Shown in pieces: positions 15,778 to 23,061 of a DNA stretch of 64,000 nt. Under the pieces are notes generated by a model. The model did not search any database and had not been told where the DNA came from. It worked only from the letters and a program-made list of their open reading frames with translations. Origin of the DNA: Streptomyces iconiensis (lineage in GTDB: Bacteria > Actinomycetota > Actinomycetes > Streptomycetales > Streptomycetaceae); contig NZ_JANCPR020000039.1 in NCBI RefSeq assembly GCF_028657195.3, positions 1 through 64,000 on the forward strand. Direction: 5' to 3'. Each line of letters opens with the position of its first letter. Position 1 is the first letter of the stretch. A program made the position numbers and the translations under genes.

Positions 15778-17371
15778 ACCCTCGGTTTCCGGAAGCGAGT
15801 TGCCCGTCGGGTACCGGCTGGGTGAGTGGCGGGTGACCGGACGGATCGGGGCCGGAAGCTGGGGTGTGGTCCACTCGGCCGAGAGCGTGGACACGGGTAT
15901 TCAGGCGGCCGTGAAGCTGCTGCCTACCCACCGGCTCCCGCCCGGCCAGCGTGAGGCCATGGAGCGGCTCGTCGAGCGTGAGGTGCGGCTCAGCCTGGAG
16001 GCCGATCACCCCCATGTGGTGCGCACACGTGCGTCGTTGGTGATCCACGATGCGGACCGGCCCGAGCTGGAGGGTGCCACGGCCCTGGTCATGGACCGGG
16101 CCGAGCGCAGCCTCCAGGACGTGCTGGCGCAGCCCGGACAGGGGAGCGGCACGCCTGTGGCGGGGGCTGCCGAGGTGCTGGAGGGAGTGAGTGCGGGGCT
16201 CGCCCATATCCATGCCCGTGGGTGGGTGCACGGTGACCTCAAACCGGCCAATGTGCTGCTCGCGCCCGACGGAGGGGTCTGGCTCGCCGACTTCGGGCTG
16301 ACCGTCGAGTTGGAGGGCACCCACGCGTACGTTCCCGCGCTGGGCTCGCTCGACCATGTGCCGCCCGAGTGGTGGTCGGACCGGGAGGGCGGCCACAGCG
16401 TGGTGCGTGCGACGGCCGACATCTGGGCGTTCGGGGTGCTGGCACACCAGGCGCTGACCGGTGGCCTGCACCCGTTTCCCGGCGGTACGGCGCGGGCCCG
16501 TGCACTGGCGGCCCAGGCGTACGCACGGGGCAGCGCGGGGCTCCGCCTCGACAACGGTGTGCCCGAGTGCTGGCGCGCGCTGATCTCCGACTGCCTGAAA
16601 CCGGACCACGCCTCCCGCGCGGTGCTCGAAGCCGGCACGTTGAAGGAACGCGTCGCCGCCGCGTGCCGTGGGGCGGACGCACCGGCCCCGTCGGCCGGTG
16701 CGGGGACGCGGGACGTACCGGGGGCCGGCGTGCCGGTGGGGCCTGAACCCGTGGGGGGTCGGCGGGCGTCCCGGCGTCGCCGTCTCGCGGTGCTCGCCGC
16801 GGCCATCGGCGTACCGCTCCTGGGGGCTGGGGCCGCCACCGGCGCGCTGCTCGCCAACGACGGCTCGGGCGACGACGGCAAGTCGCCGTCCGCCTCGCCC
16901 AGTGCGCCGCCCGGCACCATCCCCGCCGACTCCGACGTGCCCCGCGAGCTGCGGCCCGTCATCACCCGTGCCGCGCGCATGTGCGCCGACAAGGAGGTGA
17001 CTCCGGCGCTGCTCGCCGCGATGCTCAAGGCGGAGAGCGGGTTCGACGCCAAGGCGGCCCGGCCCCGGGAGGACGAGTACGGCATCGCCATGTGGACGCC
17101 GTCCGTCTTCAAGGGGTGGGCCGTGGACGGTGACAAGGACGGGGACAAGGACTACATGTCACCGCCGGACGCGATCACCACCATGTCGTCCTATGTGTGC
17201 TGGCTCGACCAGGAGTTCAAGAAGGAGGGCCTGCGCGAGAACCTGCCCGCGCTCATGGCCGCCGGATACCGCACCAGCTCCCGTACGGTCATCGACACCC
17301 GCGGCGTTCCCGCGCGCACCCGCGACCATGTCAACCGCGTGGAGCGTTATCTGAAGGACTACACGCGATGA
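15770..17371 (+). CDS. Ser/Thr kinase fused to an extracellular lytic-transglycosylase-like domain
   Basis: This 533-residue transmembrane protein combines an intracellular Hanks-type kinase and an extracytoplasmic SLT-type domain. Kinase domain (about 15-290): Gly loop GRIGAGSWGVV, ATP Lys49 in AVKLL, catalytic loop HGDLKPANVLL with Asp156, ADFGL with Asp174, and PPEWWS in place of APE. A Pro/Gly linker leads to a basic RRASRRRR stop and one membrane helix (about 339-362). A second Ser/Pro linker precedes a lysozyme-fold region (about 390-533) with the SLT-like motif MLKAESGFDAKA, catalytic Glu422, and EYGIAMWTP where soluble transglycosylases have YGIMQLTP. Two Cys (MCADK, YVCWLD) could form a disulfide. 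Coupled to the FHA gene. The output could be phosphorylation controlled by peptidoglycan sensing, or wall cleavage controlled by the cell. Confidence 0.85.
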   Translation: MPEPSVSGSELPVGYRLGEWRVTGRIGAGSWGVVHSAESVDTGIQAAVKLLPTHRLPPGQREAMERLVEREVRLSLEADHPHVVRTRASLVIHDADRPELEGATALVMDRAERSLQDVLAQPGQGSGTPVAGAAEVLEGVSAGLAHIHARGWVHGDLKPANVLLAPDGGVWLADFGLTVELEGTHAYVPALGSLDHVPPEWWSDREGGHSVVRATADIWAFGVLAHQALTGGLHPFPGGTARARALAAQAYARGSAGLRLDNGVPECWRALISDCLKPDHASRAVLEAGTLKERVAAACRGADAPAPSAGAGTRDVPGAGVPVGPEPVGGRRASRRRRLAVLAAAIGVPLLGAGAATGALLANDGSGDDGKSPSASPSAPPGTIPADSDVPRELRPVITRAARMCADKEVTPALLAAMLKAESGFDAKAARPREDEYGIAMWTPSVFKGWAVDGDKDGDKDYMSPPDAITTMSSYVCWLDQEFKKEGLRENLPALMAAGYRTSSRTVIDTRGVPARTRDHVNRVERYLKDYTR

Positions 17372-17411
17372 CACCGGCTTCCCCCGGGGTGTGAAGCGGC
17401 TCCTCGCACGA

Positions 17412-17455
17412 GGGGCGGACGGTGACCGGCCCGTAGCCGGTGTTCCGTCCGCCCC
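17412..17455 (+). terminator. Hairpin downstream of the kinase gene
   Basis: GGGGCGGACGG pairs perfectly with CCGTCCGCCCC (11 bp), and an inner ACCGG/CCGGT pair extends the fold. It lies 41 bases past the kinase stop. Confidence 0.65.
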
Positions 17456-17485
17456 CCATGCCCCCCGTGCAACCCACTGGACTGT

Positions 17486-17521
17486 CCCCGTCCGGCCGTC
17501 CCCCGGTTCGGCCGGACGGGG
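17486..17521. terminator. Second hairpin between convergent genes
   Basis: CCCCGTCCGGCC (17486-17497) pairs perfectly with GGCCGGACGGGG (17510-17521), 12-base loop, with outer CCCACTGG/CCAGTGGG complementarity. It probably serves the convergent PI-PLC-like gene. Confidence 0.6.
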
Positions 17522-17658
17522 CGGTGGTCAGGCCCAGTGGGTCGGGCCCGGTTCCCCGTATACCCGGTCCCCTTGACACCAGAGCCTAGGAACGGCGGGG
17601 TCGGGACGGAACCTGACGGATGTCAGGAGGAGCGAGGCCGCGGGTGCGCGCCCCGCCG

Positions 17659-18570
17659 TCAGCTTCGGGAAGTGGCCGGGCGGCGTGCGGCGGCGGGCTG
17701 GTGGGCGAGCAGCGCCTCGGCCATTCCGTGCTCGTTGGGGAAGTCCATCGGCACGATGCCCAGACCGCGCCACCCGCTGCCGTCCGAGGACAGCAACCGC
17801 TTGACGCGCGGGTTGAGCCGGTCGGCGTTGGAACGGGGCGGAAGGAGCGCAGCCGTGCTGACGTAGTTCACGAACAGCTTCCCCGGCTGCCCGACCGCCT
17901 TGCGGAAGTGGTCCTCTATCAGGCCGAACTTGCTCAGCGGCTCCGTCATGTACGAGTCCTGGATGTCGAACAGGCCGGGGTCCCCGTACCGGACGCCGGG
18001 CAGCCCGTCGGAGTCGCCCAGCAGCACCACCCTTCCGCGCGCGCGGCCCAGGTCCGGGAGCTTCGGGTCGAGTTGGAAGAGCGTGCGCCAGCCGCGGTTC
18101 AGGTACTCCTCGAAGACCCGCAGGAAAGCGTCGGAACTCTCCTGCGAGTACTCCTGCTTCACTCGCATCAGCACGGTCTCCGACGGATGCGCGGCCAGGA
18201 AGTCGCGGCAGGCGCGCAGTACGTCGTCGAAGTTGAGGTGCTGGTAGACCGCGCCGTGGTGGATGCTGAACGCGCCGTCGAAGAGCCGGCAGCGGATGTC
18301 GAGGAACCGGATGCCCGAGGCCAACTGGGCGGCGATACCGGTGTTCTGGCACTCGGTCCACGGGCCGCCATGGCGTGCCCCGGAGTCGTGCGTGCCCGGG
18401 ATCGTGAGCGTACGCAGGTCCGTGCCGTCGGGTATCCCCGCCATCCAGGAAGCGGGGCCGGCCGCCTCGGCCGGCGCGGCTTCGGCGGGGCCGGCCGCCG
18501 TGGTGGTCAGCACGGTGGCGGCGGAGAGGGCGGAGAGACCGGTGAGGAAGGAGCGACGTGTGAGCGGCAT
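17659..18570 (-). CDS. Tat-exported PI-PLC-like phosphodiesterase
   Basis: This 303-residue secreted protein has a phosphatidylinositol-specific phospholipase C X-domain fold. The N-terminus has a twin-arginine motif (TRRSFLTGL) then a hydrophobic stretch and an AEA-type cleavage region near residue 32. Catalytic histidines are visible as His61 in IPGTHDSG and the His104-His105 pair in SIHHGAVYQ. FLDIRCR and LRACRDFLAAHPSETVLMRVKQ match the family's beta-strand and helix pattern. Family members cleave phosphatidylinositol or glycosyl-PI by intramolecular transfer to inositol 2-hydroxyl. It is monocistronic and convergent to the kinase gene. No clear Shine-Dalgarno precedes the ATG. The gap 18571-18864 holds no coding signal. 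Confidence 0.85.
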   Translation of the reverse strand: MPLTRRSFLTGLSALSAATVLTTTAAGPAEAAPAEAAGPASWMAGIPDGTDLRTLTIPGTHDSGARHGGPWTECQNTGIAAQLASGIRFLDIRCRLFDGAFSIHHGAVYQHLNFDDVLRACRDFLAAHPSETVLMRVKQEYSQESSDAFLRVFEEYLNRGWRTLFQLDPKLPDLGRARGRVVLLGDSDGLPGVRYGDPGLFDIQDSYMTEPLSKFGLIEDHFRKAVGQPGKLFVNYVSTAALLPPRSNADRLNPRVKRLLSSDGSGWRGLGIVPMDFPNEHGMAEALLAHQPAAARRPATSRS

Positions 18571-18864
18571 GAGGGGAATCGAAGCACACGCGGCCCAACT
18601 CGCCTACGGGGCATGTCCCGTTCGCCCTACGGGCCGGGTTCTGCGCGCTACGGCCCGGCAGTGCCTCCCGGCGAGCCCGGCCCCGTCGCCGGGGCTTCCC
18701 TCGCGGCGCACTGCTGGAACCCGCGAGCGGAGTCCGCAGGTCGCGGGGTGTGCACGTGTACGCCGGTGGGCGCGGGGGCACCCGGCGGGCAGCTCGGTCC
18801 GGTGGCCTCAGCGGGCCCTCTTCGGTGACTGAGCAGCGGCAGCAACTGTCCGAGGAGGTCGGTC

Positions 18865-19071
18865 ATGGCTGGTGAGCACGGTATGCGGCATCGCTCCGAC
18901 AGGGACTCCGGCAGGGAGGAGACGGCGCTGGAGGAGACCCTGCGGGAGTTCGAGGAAGCGGAGACCGAGGACGACGCCGCCGAGCCCCGGCGCAAGCGCC
19001 AGTGGAGCGGTGAGGCGGGCGACGCCCTCAGCCCGAACCGTGGCCGTCAGGAGGACGCCGGCGGGGAGTGA
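18865..19071 (+). CDS. Small charged protein of unknown function
   Basis: This is a 68-residue very hydrophilic protein preceded by a strong GAGGAGG site six bases before the ATG, which is the main reason to accept it as a gene. It is dominated by acidic residues in the middle (ETALEETLREFEEAETEDDAAE) with a basic PRRKRQ patch, and has no Cys, membrane segment or known motif. It is probably disordered or a short coiled coil. The downstream CBS-domain gene lies 194 bp away on the same strand with its own ribosome site, so co-transcription is possible but not shown. I do not recognise the family. Confidence 0.55.
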   Translation: MAGEHGMRHRSDRDSGREETALEETLREFEEAETEDDAAEPRRKRQWSGEAGDALSPNRGRQEDAGGE

Positions 19072-19265
19072 GCCGCACGTCACCGGAGCGGTAACTCGTC
19101 GTGGTCGCCGCAGCGGTCCGTCGGCGAGCCGCCGCGCGTTGCGGCGCCGACGGGGTCGCGTTTCAGCCAGGGAGCGGAGGCAACCCGACGGGCGGCGCCG
19201 GGAGTACGGCCCCAGGAGGCGTTCCGGCGCATGCCACAGGCTCTCGATCGGTAGGAGTGATCGGT

Positions 19266-19682
19266 ATGACCATCGCGCGCGAGATCATGACCGGCGGCGC
19301 GCAGTGCGTCCGCAGCGATGAGACAGCGGGCGACGCGGCGCGGCTGATGAAGGAGACGGGAGTCGGAGCGCTGCCCATCTGCGGGCCCGACAACAAGATC
19401 AAGGGCGTGGTGACCGACCGCGATCTCGTCGTCAAGGTTCTCGGCGCGGGCAGGGACCCCGCCGAGTTCCCCGCAGGGAGCCTCAACCAGGCCGAAGCGG
19501 TCACCATCGGCGCCGACGACACCGCGGAAGAGGTGCTGGAGACCATGTCGCAGCACCAGGTCAGGCGGCTGCCCGTGATCGACGGCGACCAGCTCGTCGG
19601 CATGGTCGCCGTCGCGGACGTCGCCCGCACGCTTCCCCACCCCGATACGGGACAGCTCGTCGAATCACTCTCGGCGGACTGA
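19266..19682 (+). CDS. CBS-domain pair protein
   Basis: This 138-residue stand-alone protein contains two CBS motifs (about 8-62 and 73-128) forming one Bateman module. It begins MTIAREIMTGGAQCV, with the recognisable ends GVVTDRDLVVKVLG and LVGMVAVADVART. Such modules bind adenine nucleotides (AMP, ATP, SAM) and are common stress-induced proteins in Streptomyces. AGGAGTG sits six bases before the ATG at 19266; upstream in-frame starts would add an unrelated low-complexity tail. It is followed after about 190 bp by the isochorismatase-fold gene on the same strand. No partner enzyme domain is attached, so its target is unknown. Confidence 0.9.
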   Translation: MTIAREIMTGGAQCVRSDETAGDAARLMKETGVGALPICGPDNKIKGVVTDRDLVVKVLGAGRDPAEFPAGSLNQAEAVTIGADDTAEEVLETMSQHQVRRLPVIDGDQLVGMVAVADVARTLPHPDTGQLVESLSAD

Positions 19683-19872
19683 GCCCCCGCCGGCGGTCCC
19701 CGCCCGGGCGAAGGCCCCGTCGGCTCCTCAGCTCTCGCGCACGCCCCCGCCGCACGGGCGGGGCGCGGCGCCGGGGCGGGGCCGGGGCGGAAATCCGCGC
19801 ATGTGCCCAGCGCCGGCCCGTTCGATCAGCCAGACTCGCTCGTCCCTCCCGGTGAAGAGAGAGGACGACGAG

Positions 19873-20433
19873 ATGGCGAACAGCGCACTCCTTGTGATGG
19901 ACGTTCAACGGGACATCGTGGACATCGCCGACGACGGTTCCGGATATCTGCCGCGCCTGCGCCGCGCGATCGACGGCGCCCGCGCGGCGGGGCTCCCCGT
20001 GATCTACGTGACCATCGGCTTACGGCCGGGCAACCCGGAGGTCAGCACACGCAACAGGGTGCTCACCGCCGCCGTTGAGGGCGGCCTGTTCACCGAGGGT
20101 GCCCCGGGCACCGGGATACACCCCGCCGTCGCGCCCCACCAGGACGACATCCTGGTCACGAAGCGGCGGGGCAGCGCGTTCTCCGGCAGCGACCTGGACC
20201 TGGTGCTGAGAGCACGGGACATCAACGCGCTCGTCCTCACCGGCATCGCCACCAGCGGCGTCGTGCTCTACACCCTGTGCCAGGCCAACGACCTGGACTT
20301 CGCCCTCACCGTCCTGCCGGACGCCTGCCTCGACACCGACCCCGAGGTGCACCGGCTCCTGACGGAACGGCTGTTCCCCCAGTGGGCGGCCGTCCTCCCC
20401 ACCGACACCTGGCTGAAGACCCTCAGCCGCTGA
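19873..20433 (+). CDS. Isochorismatase-family protein lacking the catalytic cysteine, with a TTA codon
   Basis: This 186-residue protein has the isochorismatase/cysteine-hydrolase Rossmann-like fold. Asp10 (LVMDVQRD) and Lys97 (VTKRRGSAF) of the Asp-Lys-Cys triad are present. The third motif reads GIATSGVV, so the position normally occupied by Cys (GxxTxxCV) is Val130. EntB-type isochorismatases also lack this Cys, so a vinyl-ether hydrolase or non-enzymatic role is possible; amidase activity is unlikely. GAGAGG lies upstream of the ATG at 19873. Codon 50 is TTA (20020-20022), which in Streptomyces requires the bldA tRNA, hinting at developmental control. Its 3' end overlaps the convergent PPOX-like gene by 11 bp. 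Confidence 0.85.
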   Translation: MANSALLVMDVQRDIVDIADDGSGYLPRLRRAIDGARAAGLPVIYVTIGLRPGNPEVSTRNRVLTAAVEGGLFTEGAPGTGIHPAVAPHQDDILVTKRRGSAFSGSDLDLVLRARDINALVLTGIATSGVVLYTLCQANDLDFALTVLPDACLDTDPEVHRLLTERLFPQWAAVLPTDTWLKTLSR

Positions 20434-20881
20434 TGTCCAGCGCCGTTCCGTACAGCCGGTGCGCCTTCAGCCGGATGACGAGCCTGCGGTCGGCGACCAG
20501 CTGTTCCAGAAACGCCCCTTCGTCCTCCGGCTGGGCCGCCTCCGGAACGATCGCGAGCAACTCCCGCCCGACCGCGTCACCCGGCACCGCCGTGATCCCG
20601 GACATCTCCGCCTCGCCCTCGGCGACAGCGAACGACCACACGTCCCCGCCCGACACATGCAGGGCCGCGCGCGGGTCACGCCGCAGATGCTGGACCTTGA
20701 CCCGGTCGGCCGTGGTGGAGAACCGCACCGTGCGGCTGTCGGGGTCCCAGCTGTAGAGCATGGTGGTCAGATGAGGATGGCCACTGCGCTTGGTGGTGGC
20801 GAGCGTGCCGAACTGCTGCTCGCCCAGCAGGTCGGAGAGTGCTTCGTCGGACAGCAAGCGAGGTGCGGGACCAGGATTCAT
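20423..20881 (-). CDS. PPOX-class (F420-type) flavin/deazaflavin-binding protein
   Basis: This 152-residue split-barrel protein belongs to the pyridoxamine-phosphate-oxidase-like superfamily. It starts with ARLLSDEALSDLLGEQQFGTLATTK-like features: the phosphate-binding strand FGTLATTKRSGHPHLTTML, then YSWDPDSRTVRFSTTADRVKVQHLRRDPRAALHV, typical of PPOX-class F420-dependent enzymes that reduce small enones or act as F420 storage proteins. The ATG at 20881 is chosen because the family usually begins about ten residues before the FGTLAT strand; an upstream start at 20941 is possible. It is monocistronic, and its tail overlaps the convergent isochorismatase-like gene. The substrate is unknown. 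Confidence 0.85.
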   Translation of the reverse strand: MNPGPAPRLLSDEALSDLLGEQQFGTLATTKRSGHPHLTTMLYSWDPDSRTVRFSTTADRVKVQHLRRDPRAALHVSGGDVWSFAVAEGEAEMSGITAVPGDAVGRELLAIVPEAAQPEDEGAFLEQLVADRRLVIRLKAHRLYGTALDISG

Positions 20882-20993
20882 GGCGGGGGAACTCCCCGCA
20901 TGCGCCCAGGAATTCCCCGACCGGCGGAAAACCAGGCCCACTTGACGTCACCGACACCTCTCCCCGGCCGATCCGGCACAGGGGAGAGGACGC

Positions 20994-21047
20994 ACCCCGC
21001 CAGGGGCGCGGGGAACTGCGCGCCCAGCCACGACCGGTCCGCGCCCG
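20994..21047. repeat. Common Streptomyces intergenic element
   Basis: The sequence CCAGGGGCGCGGGGAACTG followed by CGCGCCCAGCCACGAC matches, from memory, a highly dispersed Streptomyces intergenic sequence (GGGGCGCGGGGAACTGCGCG...CAGCCACGAC). It lies between the PPOX gene start and the WYL gene end; its function is not known to me. Confidence 0.5.
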
Positions 21048-21070
21048 GGGACGCACGACACAGGGGCAGC

Positions 21071-21107
21071 CCCCTCTCCGCGCCGGGAGCGGGATCCGGG
21101 AGAGGGG
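21071..21107 (-). terminator. Hairpin downstream of the WYL regulator
   Basis: CCCCTCTCC (21071-21079) pairs with GGAGAGGGG (21099-21107), 54 bases past the WYL gene stop on the minus strand. Confidence 0.5.
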
Positions 21108-21160
21108 CCAAGGAGCAGCCCCCCCCGTGACCGCGGCCTTTTCCGGGCCCGCCACGCGTC

Positions 21161-22261
21161 CTAACGCGCGGCGGCGTGCTCGTTCAGGCGGTGGGCCAGG
21201 GCGTGCACGAGATCGCGGAGGGCGGTGGGGTGTTCGATGACGAACGGGCTGTCGAGGGCGGCGAGTACGGGAGGAATCCAGTCCAGCCGCTCGGCCCGGA
21301 TCCGCACCCGAACCCATCCGGTGTGTCCGTCGCCGGCGGAGCCGGTGTGTCCTTCGGCGGCGGAGGGGGAGTTGGAGGGGTCGTCGGCTCCCGAGCCGTC
21401 GGAGCCGGCCGCACCGTGATCGGCCGGGTCCGTCCCGTGGGCCCCGTCGGGTGCGGCGGGCGGGAGCGTGGTCAGGGTGGCGATGTCGGCGGGGAGGTGG
21501 CGGCGGATGTGCGGGACGGTGGCGCGGACACGGAGCGACACGTCGTGGGCCCACGGTGTGCGGGCGAGGCTGGCGAGCACCGTGGACGCCGGGTCGAACT
21601 CCGCCGGGACGGTGAACGAGCCGGCCCTTACGGTCATGGCGGTGATCCGGTCCAGCCGGAAGGTGCGCACCTCTTCGGTGGCCGGATCGGCACCGGTCAG
21701 ATACCACCGTCCGGAATGGGCCACGAGGCCATAGGGGAGAACGGTGCGCTCGCTGCCGCGGCCCTTCCTGTCCGTGTAGGCGATCGCCACCGGCCGCTGA
21801 TCGCGTGCGGCCTCGGCGAGTGTGAGGAGGACATCCGTTTCCGGCGCGGTGCCGGGACGGGGCCGCGCGGTGAAGTCGGCCGTCTCCAGCAGCGCCTCAA
21901 GGCGCAGTCCCAGAGCTTTGGGCAGGACCCGGCGCAGCTTCGCCGCCGCGCTCTCGCTCGCGGCGGCCGAGGCGGCGAGCAGCCCGGCACGCCGGCCGGT
22001 CAGGAGGCCGAGCAGAACGGCGAGGGCCTCCTCGTCCGTGAGCATCAGCGGCGGCATCCGATAGCCGGGAGCGAGCCGGTAGCCACCGTGGCGGCCCCGC
22101 ACCGAGTCGATGGGCACCCCGAGGTCGAGCAGGTGCCCTACGTAGCGGCGGACGGTGCGCTCGTCCACGTCGAGGCGGGAGGCCAGATCGGGGACGGTAC
22201 GGAGGCCGCCGCCCTGAAGGATCTCCAGCAGGGCGAGCACTCGGGCGGTCGATGTGGTCAC
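21161..22261 (-). CDS. HTH-WYL-WCX transcriptional regulator
   Basis: This 366-residue regulator has an N-terminal winged helix (1-60: ARVLALLEILQGGGLRTVPDLASRLDVDERTVRRYVGHL), a WYL ligand-binding domain (about 140-210, with YGLVAHSGRWYLTGAD) and a C-terminal WCX region. The WCX region is interrupted by about 45 residues of Gly/Ala/Asp/Ser low complexity (about 268-315), an unusual expansion. It starts at GTG 22261 without a good Shine-Dalgarno. WYL proteins of this YafY/PafBC-like class bind nucleic acids or small ligands. It is divergent from a VOC-family gene; the 105-bp space between contains a perfect 9-bp inverted repeat, the natural operator candidate for both genes. Confidence 0.9.
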   Translation of the reverse strand: MTTSTARVLALLEILQGGGLRTVPDLASRLDVDERTVRRYVGHLLDLGVPIDSVRGRHGGYRLAPGYRMPPLMLTDEEALAVLLGLLTGRRAGLLAASAAASESAAAKLRRVLPKALGLRLEALLETADFTARPRPGTAPETDVLLTLAEAARDQRPVAIAYTDRKGRGSERTVLPYGLVAHSGRWYLTGADPATEEVRTFRLDRITAMTVRAGSFTVPAEFDPASTVLASLARTPWAHDVSLRVRATVPHIRRHLPADIATLTTLPPAAPDGAHGTDPADHGAAGSDGSGADDPSNSPSAAEGHTGSAGDGHTGWVRVRIRAERLDWIPPVLAALDSPFVIEHPTALRDLVHALAHRLNEHAAAR

Positions 22262-22280
22262 ACCGGAAAGTCTGCCGCAG

Positions 22281-22305
22281 ATACCGGGCGGATTCTGCCC
22301 GGTAT
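22281..22305. promoter_or_regulatory. Inverted repeat operator between WYL and VOC genes
   Basis: ATACCGGGC (22281-22289) and GCCCGGTAT (22297-22305) form a perfect 9-bp inverted repeat with a 7-base spacer, 20 bases from the WYL start codon and 62 from the VOC start codon. It is probably bound by the WYL regulator. Confidence 0.65.
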
Positions 22306-22366
22306 AGCTCCTAGCCTTCGAGGCGTTCCCACCATTCGACCTCCCCGCGCTGATAGGAAGTGCTTC

Positions 22367-22783
22367 ATGAACTTCGTTTCAATTCGTGTCATTACCGACG
22401 ATGCCGCCCGCATGGTCGCCTTCTACGAGCAGGTCACCGGCGTCACGGCGACGTGGCCTGCCCCTGTGTTCGCCGAGCTGGTGACGCCCTCGTGCACGCT
22501 CGCGATCGCCGACAGCAGCACGGTGGCGCTGTTCGGCGCCGACTCCGCCCGAGCGGCGGCGAACCACACCGTGATCACAGAATTCCGCGTCGGCGACGTC
22601 GACGCGGAACACCGGCGTCTGTCGGCACTCGGCATCGAGTTCGTCCAGGAGCCGACAACGATGCCGTGGGGCAACCGTTCCCTCCTCTTCAGGGACCCCG
22701 ACGGCAACCTGATCAACTTCTTCACGCCCGTCACGGAAGATGCCCTGCGGCGCCAGGACCGCCAGCAGACGCCGTCGGCGTGA
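22367..22783 (+). CDS. VOC-family (glyoxalase/bleomycin-resistance fold) protein
   Basis: This 138-residue vicinal-oxygen-chelate protein has the two-module beta-alpha-beta-beta-beta fold: MNFVSIRVITDDAARMVAFYEQVTG at the start and RSLLFRDPDGNLINFFTPV at the end, the latter carrying the usual metal-ligand Glu position replaced by Asn. AGGAAG is seven bases before the ATG at 22367. Members include glyoxalases, ring-cleavage dioxygenases and drug-binding proteins; without the full metal set a binding or sequestering role is possible. Divergent to a WYL regulator across a perfect inverted repeat, suggesting inducible expression by the ligand sensed by the WYL domain. Confidence 0.85.
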   Translation: MNFVSIRVITDDAARMVAFYEQVTGVTATWPAPVFAELVTPSCTLAIADSSTVALFGADSARAAANHTVITEFRVGDVDAEHRRLSALGIEFVQEPTTMPWGNRSLLFRDPDGNLINFFTPVTEDALRRQDRQQTPSA

Positions 22784-22917
22784 AACCGTAGGAGCGGGGC
22801 GGCACTTGGGCCGATGGAGCGGGCGGAGCAGGCGGCGGGATCATGGGGCCGGGTCATCGGGGCTTGTGCTGCGGTGAGCCGTCACCCGGAGCCGGGGGAC
22901 GTACGCGGGATGTGAGC

Positions 22918-22937
22918 GGCCCCGCCGGCGCGGGGCC
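22918..22937. terminator. Hairpin between convergent VOC and MHS genes
   Basis: GGCCCCGC and GCGGGGCC form a perfect 8-bp stem with a CGGC loop. The 278-bp gap 22784-23061 holds no gene. Confidence 0.5.
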
Positions 22938-23061
22938 CACCCGCCGCACGCCGGGGGGGTACGTGGTCCGTCCCCGTACAGCCCCCGGCAGCTCCGCTGC
23001 CACCCACTCACGGGCCACCCACTCACGGGCCGCCGCCGAGCAATCTCACGGCAAGCACGCC

